A DNA stretch of 64,000 nt from Curtobacterium sp. MCJR17_055 (GTDB taxonomy: Bacteria; Actinomycetota; Actinomycetes; Actinomycetales; Microbacteriaceae): the NCBI RefSeq assembly GCF_003224335.1, contig NZ_QKLF01000005.1, positions 310,001 to 374,000 of the forward strand, in the 5' to 3' direction. The notes under the pieces were generated by a model that had not been told where the DNA came from, ran no database searches, and saw only the letters and a list, made by a program, of their open reading frames with translations. Of the stretch, positions 60,173-64,000 are shown one piece after another. The position numbers and the translations under genes are program-made. How positions within the stretch are numbered: the stretch's first letter is position 1; each line of letters starts with the position of its first letter.

Positions 60173-60193
60173 AGGGGTGAAACAGGGGTGAAA
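60173..60193 (+). repeat. Direct repeat before the helicase gene
   Basis: AGGGGTGAAA occurs at 60173-60182 and 60184-60193. The second copy overlaps the best purine-rich ribosome site of the helicase gene. TAGGCT at 60134-60139 could be a -10. The repeat may be a regulator site. Confidence 0.6.
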
Positions 60194-60204
60194 GGTAACA
60201 ACAC

Positions 60205-63177
60205 GTGTCGTTGATCGACGTCGATTCGTCAACCGTCGAAGGAGCATGGCCGAACGTCGCACCGGGGAGCGTCGTGCTCGTTCGTGACGCCGAGTGGCTC
60301 GTGCTCTCGACGGCACCGACCGGCTCCGGTCTCCTCGTTACCGTGCAGGGCCTGTCAGAACTCGTCCGGGACACCACCGCCACCTTCTACAGCGATCTCG
60401 ACGACATCGAGCCGCTTGACCCTGCGCAGGCGAAGGTCGAAGCAGACGGATCGTCCGGCTATCGCCGCGCAAAGCTCTGGCTCGAGGCGACTCTCCGCAA
60501 GACCCCGGTGCCGCTGCACGAGGACGCCCTGACCGTGAGCACTCAGATGCTCGCAGACCCGCTCGACTACCAGCGCGCCGCGGTGCGGAAGGCCCTCGAC
60601 CGCGACAACCTCCGTCCGCGCCTCCTGATCGCCGACGCTGTCGGGCTCGGCAAGACCGTCGAGATCGGGATGATCCTGTCCGAGCTCGTGCGTCGAGGCC
60701 GCGGCGAGCGCATCCTCATCGTGACGCCGAAGCACGTCCTCGAGCAGATGCAGCAGGAGATGTGGACGAAGTTCGCACTCCCCTTCGTCCGGCTCGACTC
60801 CCTCGGTATCCAGCGCGTGCGCCAGAAGCTGCCGGCGACCCGCAACCCGTTCAGCATGTACAAGCGGGCGATCATCTCGGTCGACACGTTGAAGCAGAGT
60901 CAGTACCGCATCCACCTCGAGAAGCAGCGCTGGGATGCGGTCGTCATCGACGAAGCGCACAACGTCATGAACAACACGACGTTGAACGGCGAGCTCGCGT
61001 CGCGTCTCGCCCCGCAGACCGATGCACTCATCCTCGCGTCTGCGACGCCGCACAACGGCAAGAAGGACTCGTTCGCACGGCTCGTGCGCTTGCTCGACCC
61101 GACCGCGGTGACCCCTGAGGGCGATCTGATCGAGGATGAGGTGAAGCGACTGATCATCCGCCGGCACCGGCACAGTCCTGCCGTCGCGATGGAGGTCGGT
61201 GCCGACTGGGCAGAACGGCAGGAGCCGAACAACGTCCTGGTCCCTGCATCTCCTGCCGAGGCGGCGATCGCCGAGGAGCTCTCCACGGTCTGGCTTCACC
61301 CGCAAGGCGGACGGTCGCCGTATTCCGGCGAGAACGCGTCGCTCTTCCCCTGGACCCTTGCGAAGGCGTTCCTGTCGTCGCCGAGCGCCCTCGACGAATC
61401 GGTGCGCGAGCGTCTGAAGCGGCTCCGGAAGGGCGATGCCGACAGCGATGTCCAGCGCGAGATCGACGCGCTGGAGCGACTCGAGCAGCTCACCGTCACC
61501 GCGCTGAGCTCGAGCTCCGGGAAGTACGACGCCCTCCTGCAGCACGCCAGGAGCATAGGTGTCGGCCCGAAGTCCGAGGAGCGCCTCGTGGTGTTCTCGG
61601 AGCGCGTTGCGACCCTGCACTGGCTGCGCCAGAAGCTCGCGAAGGACCTCAAGCTGTCGGACAAGCAGATCCGCGTGATGCACGGAGGTCTGACGGACCA
61701 GGAGCAGCAGGAGCTCGTGGACAGCTTCAAGCAATCCGCCTCCCCCATCCGCGTGCTGATCACCGGCGACGTCGCGAGCGAGGGAGTGAACCTCCACTCC
61801 CAGTGCCACGAACTCGTGCACTTCGACATCCCGTGGAGCCTCATCCGCATCGAGCAACGCAACGGCCGCATCGACCGGTACGGCCAGAAGCACTCCCCTC
61901 GCATCACGACCCTCCTGCTCGACGTCGACGACCACGAGTTCGCGGGCGACGTCCGCGTGCTCAGGAACCTCCTCGAGCGCGAGACCGAGGCGCACTCTGC
62001 GCTGGGTGACGTCGCGTCGCTGATGGGCGAGTACACCGCTGTCGCCGAGGAGTCAGCGATCCGCGACGTGCTCCTCCGCCAGCGCAGCTTCGACGACGCA
62101 GTCCCGACCGTCGAAGCAACCCTCGAGGACGGCGACGAGATCACGCGGCTCATGGCCGAACTCGCCGCCGAACAAGCGAGCGAGAGCGAGAACGACGCCA
62201 CACGGGCACCTGATGACACCCCGAAGAACGAAACCGCGAACCGTCAGCAGCGCGACAAGACTGACATCGGTACCGGCCTGTTCCCTGACCTCGTTTCGTT
62301 CCTCGACACAGCGCTGGCCGAACGCTTCACCACACCGACCGCCGACGTCGACCACGGCGGTGTCGCCTGGTCCCGCACCAACGCCATCGCGCAGATCGAA
62401 CCCACTGCCGATCTCCGACAGCGGCTCGAAGTCCTGCCGCAGTCGTACCTCCGCGACCGGCGCGTCACGGAGCGACTGCTCCTGGCGACCACTCCGATCC
62501 AGGGCAAGGCCGAGGTCGACAGCGCGATCAACAACAAATCGAGCCCGTCGACCTGGCCACACGCGCACTTCCTCGGACCGCTGCACCCCGTCCTCGACTG
62601 GGCTGCGGACAGCGCTCTCTCCCGACTCGGACGAAACCGCGTGTTCGCCGTCCGTGGCGCCGTCGACCACCCCGTCGTCGTCGTCCACGCCACCCTGACG
62701 AACCGCGCCGGCCAGGTCGTCGCCGGGTCGTTCCTGACCGTCGACTTCCCTGGCGTCGCGGAGCACTCGTTCCACTTCACCCAGTCGCACGCGGACGCAC
62801 GCGCCGCTCTGGCCCACGTCGGGTTCACCTCCGAGGTGAAGACGAACCCAGGAGCGGTCGATGCGGCGCCGCTGCAGGACCTGATCCCGACTGCAGTCGA
62901 CGCCGCCCGCAACCAAGCGGTTCAGCAGATGGAGGCCACGGCAGACGACATTCGCCGCCGCGTGCACCAGTGGGCCGCGCGGATCGATGACTGGCAGGGC
63001 GCAGCGGCCGAACAGACCCAACTGCGCGGGCTCCGAGAACACCGCGACCGCGTGGACGACGAATCAAAGCTCGTGGAGCGCATGACGCCCAACCAGCACT
63101 TCGTGCGTCCCCTGCTCGTCGTCGCCCCTGCGGACAGCCCCACTGCCCCCGAAGAACACCCTGGAAGCGAGCACTGA
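60205..63177 (+). CDS. SNF2-type DEAH helicase, DrmD-like (DISARM-like system)
   Basis: 990 residues. N-terminal domain about 1-110 starts GSVVLVRDAEWLVLSTAP. Walker A is VGLGKTVE with GKT at 149-151; the DEAH box is VVIDEAHN at about 247-253; LASATPHNGKKDSF is motif III. The second lobe has LVVFSERVATLHWLRQKL, MHGGLTDQEQQE, GDVASEGVNLHSQC and RNGRIDRYGQ (near 522-560). The C-terminal 350 residues are specific to this family. Size, architecture and the directly following methylase-like gene match DrmD of class 1 DISARM. GTG start; a downstream in-frame start cannot be excluded. Assignment to DISARM is inference. Confidence 0.75.
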   Translation: MSLIDVDSSTVEGAWPNVAPGSVVLVRDAEWLVLSTAPTGSGLLVTVQGLSELVRDTTATFYSDLDDIEPLDPAQAKVEADGSSGYRRAKLWLEATLRKTPVPLHEDALTVSTQMLADPLDYQRAAVRKALDRDNLRPRLLIADAVGLGKTVEIGMILSELVRRGRGERILIVTPKHVLEQMQQEMWTKFALPFVRLDSLGIQRVRQKLPATRNPFSMYKRAIISVDTLKQSQYRIHLEKQRWDAVVIDEAHNVMNNTTLNGELASRLAPQTDALILASATPHNGKKDSFARLVRLLDPTAVTPEGDLIEDEVKRLIIRRHRHSPAVAMEVGADWAERQEPNNVLVPASPAEAAIAEELSTVWLHPQGGRSPYSGENASLFPWTLAKAFLSSPSALDESVRERLKRLRKGDADSDVQREIDALERLEQLTVTALSSSSGKYDALLQHARSIGVGPKSEERLVVFSERVATLHWLRQKLAKDLKLSDKQIRVMHGGLTDQEQQELVDSFKQSASPIRVLITGDVASEGVNLHSQCHELVHFDIPWSLIRIEQRNGRIDRYGQKHSPRITTLLLDVDDHEFAGDVRVLRNLLERETEAHSALGDVASLMGEYTAVAEESAIRDVLLRQRSFDDAVPTVEATLEDGDEITRLMAELAAEQASESENDATRAPDDTPKNETANRQQRDKTDIGTGLFPDLVSFLDTALAERFTTPTADVDHGGVAWSRTNAIAQIEPTADLRQRLEVLPQSYLRDRRVTERLLLATTPIQGKAEVDSAINNKSSPSTWPHAHFLGPLHPVLDWAADSALSRLGRNRVFAVRGAVDHPVVVVHATLTNRAGQVVAGSFLTVDFPGVAEHSFHFTQSHADARAALAHVGFTSEVKTNPGAVDAAPLQDLIPTAVDAARNQAVQQMEATADDIRRRVHQWAARIDDWQGAAAEQTQLRGLREHRDRVDDESKLVERMTPNQHFVRPLLVVAPADSPTAPEEHPGSEH

Positions 63178-63180
63178 CGC

Positions 63181-64000
63181 GTGGGAACCCTGACCTCGGA
63201 AGCGATCGTCGTCGGCGAAGACTGGATCAGCGAGCACTACCTCACCACCGACGCGAAGTCGCAGTCCTTCCAGAGCCGGGTGCTCGAGCGCCGGGCAGCC
63301 TGGGACGCCGACGATGCGGAGGGCTGCGCGTCGACGCGCTCTCGCTTCAGCGCGAAGCGCGCCGAGCTGATGGACTTCCTCGCCACCGTTAACCCGGACG
63401 GCGTCGATGACGCTGCTGACGGCCAGGAGGCTCTGCACGCCCTGTCGACGCACCTGCGGTCCGTCCTCGGGTACGCCCAGGGCGTCTTCCACATCGATGA
63501 AGCAGGTCCGGTCCGACACGTGGCCATTCACGGGCTCGAAGACGCGGCGCCGCTGGCGCTCATCGACGCCAAGCCGGTCGCACAACTCGAGGACGTGCTT
63601 GCCAAAGACGGCGACACGCTGCTGTCCGCTTGGACGCCGGACGTCGACGACCCCAAGCCGCTGACCTCGGTCGTCCGGGCGCTTTCGGTCGTGTTCGAGG
63701 GGACCGCGAAGTTCGCACTCGTCTTCGCAGGCCGCTGGCTCCTGGTGGCCGAACGCGACCGGTGGTACGAGGGTCGCTACCTCGCGCTCGACGTGCAGCT
63801 CGCGTGCGAGCGGAACGACACCAAGCGAGGCGGCGAGATCGATCGCGTCCTGACATGTGTGGAAGCTGCCTCACTCGCCCCCGACAGTGACGGCGACGTG
63901 TGGTGGACCTCGACGCTCGAAGACGCGGTCAAGCACACCGTCGGTGTCTCCGAGGACCTGCGTGAGGGTGTCCGCGAGTCGATCGAGATCATCGCGAACG
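63181..64000 (+). CDS. N-terminal part of a large protein, DISARM/type IIG-like methylase candidate, runs off the window
   Basis: Starts with a GTG three bases after the helicase stop and stays open for 273 codons to the edge. It begins MGTLTSEAIVVGEDWISEHY and continues TTDAKSQSFQSRVLERR; later come LIDAKPVAQLEDVL, KFALVFAGRWLLVAERDRW and GEIDRVL, which resemble the N-terminal non-catalytic region of DrmMI/PglX/type IIG methylases. The SAM-binding and NPPY motifs expected downstream are outside the window, so enzymatic identity is not shown. Operonic with the helicase. Lower GC than the core genome. Confidence 0.5.
   Translation, partial: MGTLTSEAIVVGEDWISEHYLTTDAKSQSFQSRVLERRAAWDADDAEGCASTRSRFSAKRAELMDFLATVNPDGVDDAADGQEALHALSTHLRSVLGYAQGVFHIDEAGPVRHVAIHGLEDAAPLALIDAKPVAQLEDVLAKDGDTLLSAWTPDVDDPKPLTSVVRALSVVFEGTAKFALVFAGRWLLVAERDRWYEGRYLALDVQLACERNDTKRGGEIDRVLTCVEAASLAPDSDGDVWWTSTLEDAVKHTVGVSEDLREGVRESIEIIAN

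Noticed and set aside
1-64000. tRNA, rRNA, IS elements, prophage genes
   Set aside because: No cloverleaf with conserved TTC loop, no rRNA sequence, no transposase, integrase, capsid or terminase motifs were found when reading both strands.

Overview
The window is a 64 kb stretch of very GC-rich, densely packed actinobacterial chromosome. Short intergenic spaces, many GTG starts, GTGA/ATGA stop-start overlaps, TAnnnT -10 boxes directly in front of start codons, an LAYTG (sortase E type) surface protein and the gene families present point to Microbacteriaceae, possibly Curtobacterium; the genus is inference. I see no tRNA, rRNA, CRISPR array, insertion sequence or phage structural gene.

Layout. 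0-1.7 kb: two FecCD-type siderophore permeases with a DtxR-like box. 1.9-8.5 kb: HtrA-type membrane-anchored protease, hypothetical proteins, an S4 RNA-binding protein, a DnaJ-NERD fusion, an APH-type kinase and a Nudix-NYN fusion. 8.6-11.8 kb: TPP riboswitch followed by thiM, thiE and a thiD-tenA fusion with overlapping ends, a thiamine salvage operon. 11.8-24.6 kb: regulators (MarR, LysR, HxlR, QsdR-like TetR) each beside a small metabolic or transport gene, plus a patatin-like lipase. 25-29.5 kb: putA divergent from a LysR gene, with a palindrome between them. 29.5-31.6 kb: a relic of a cell-wall sorting signal, then an intact LAYTG surface protein. 31.7-38.6 kb: MBL hydrolase, ATP-dependent DNA ligase (LigC type), a two-gene small-ORF operon, a LigD-type polymerase, DUF429, GT4 glycosyltransferase and UDG-like protein. 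38.7-45.6 kb: two APC permeases, an ADP-ribosylglycohydrolase and several small membrane or secreted proteins. 45.7-49.7 kb: a BLUF photoreceptor divergent from a SWIM/SNF2 helicase. 49.7-50.5 kb: a vapBC-like toxin-antitoxin pair. 50.5-55.1 kb: aldo/keto reductase, secreted HNH nuclease, SDR, SseB and two tandem GPP34 paralogues. 55.2-58.7 kb: TM0106-type nuclease-helicase.

From about 58.7 kb to the right edge base composition drops visibly, and three genes read rightwards: an EcsC-like/TerB-like protein, a 990-residue SNF2-type helicase and, three bases after it, the first 273 codons of a large protein that resembles the N terminus of DISARM/type IIG-like DNA methylases. I read this as the left end of a DISARM-like anti-phage island cut by the window edge. 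It is the most interesting part of the window, and the assignment depends on sequence to the right.

Many genes start 6-7 bases after a -10-like hexamer, so leaderless mRNA appears common. Several gene ends carry long GC-rich hairpins, short tandem duplications or a recurring GACGGGAGGC word.
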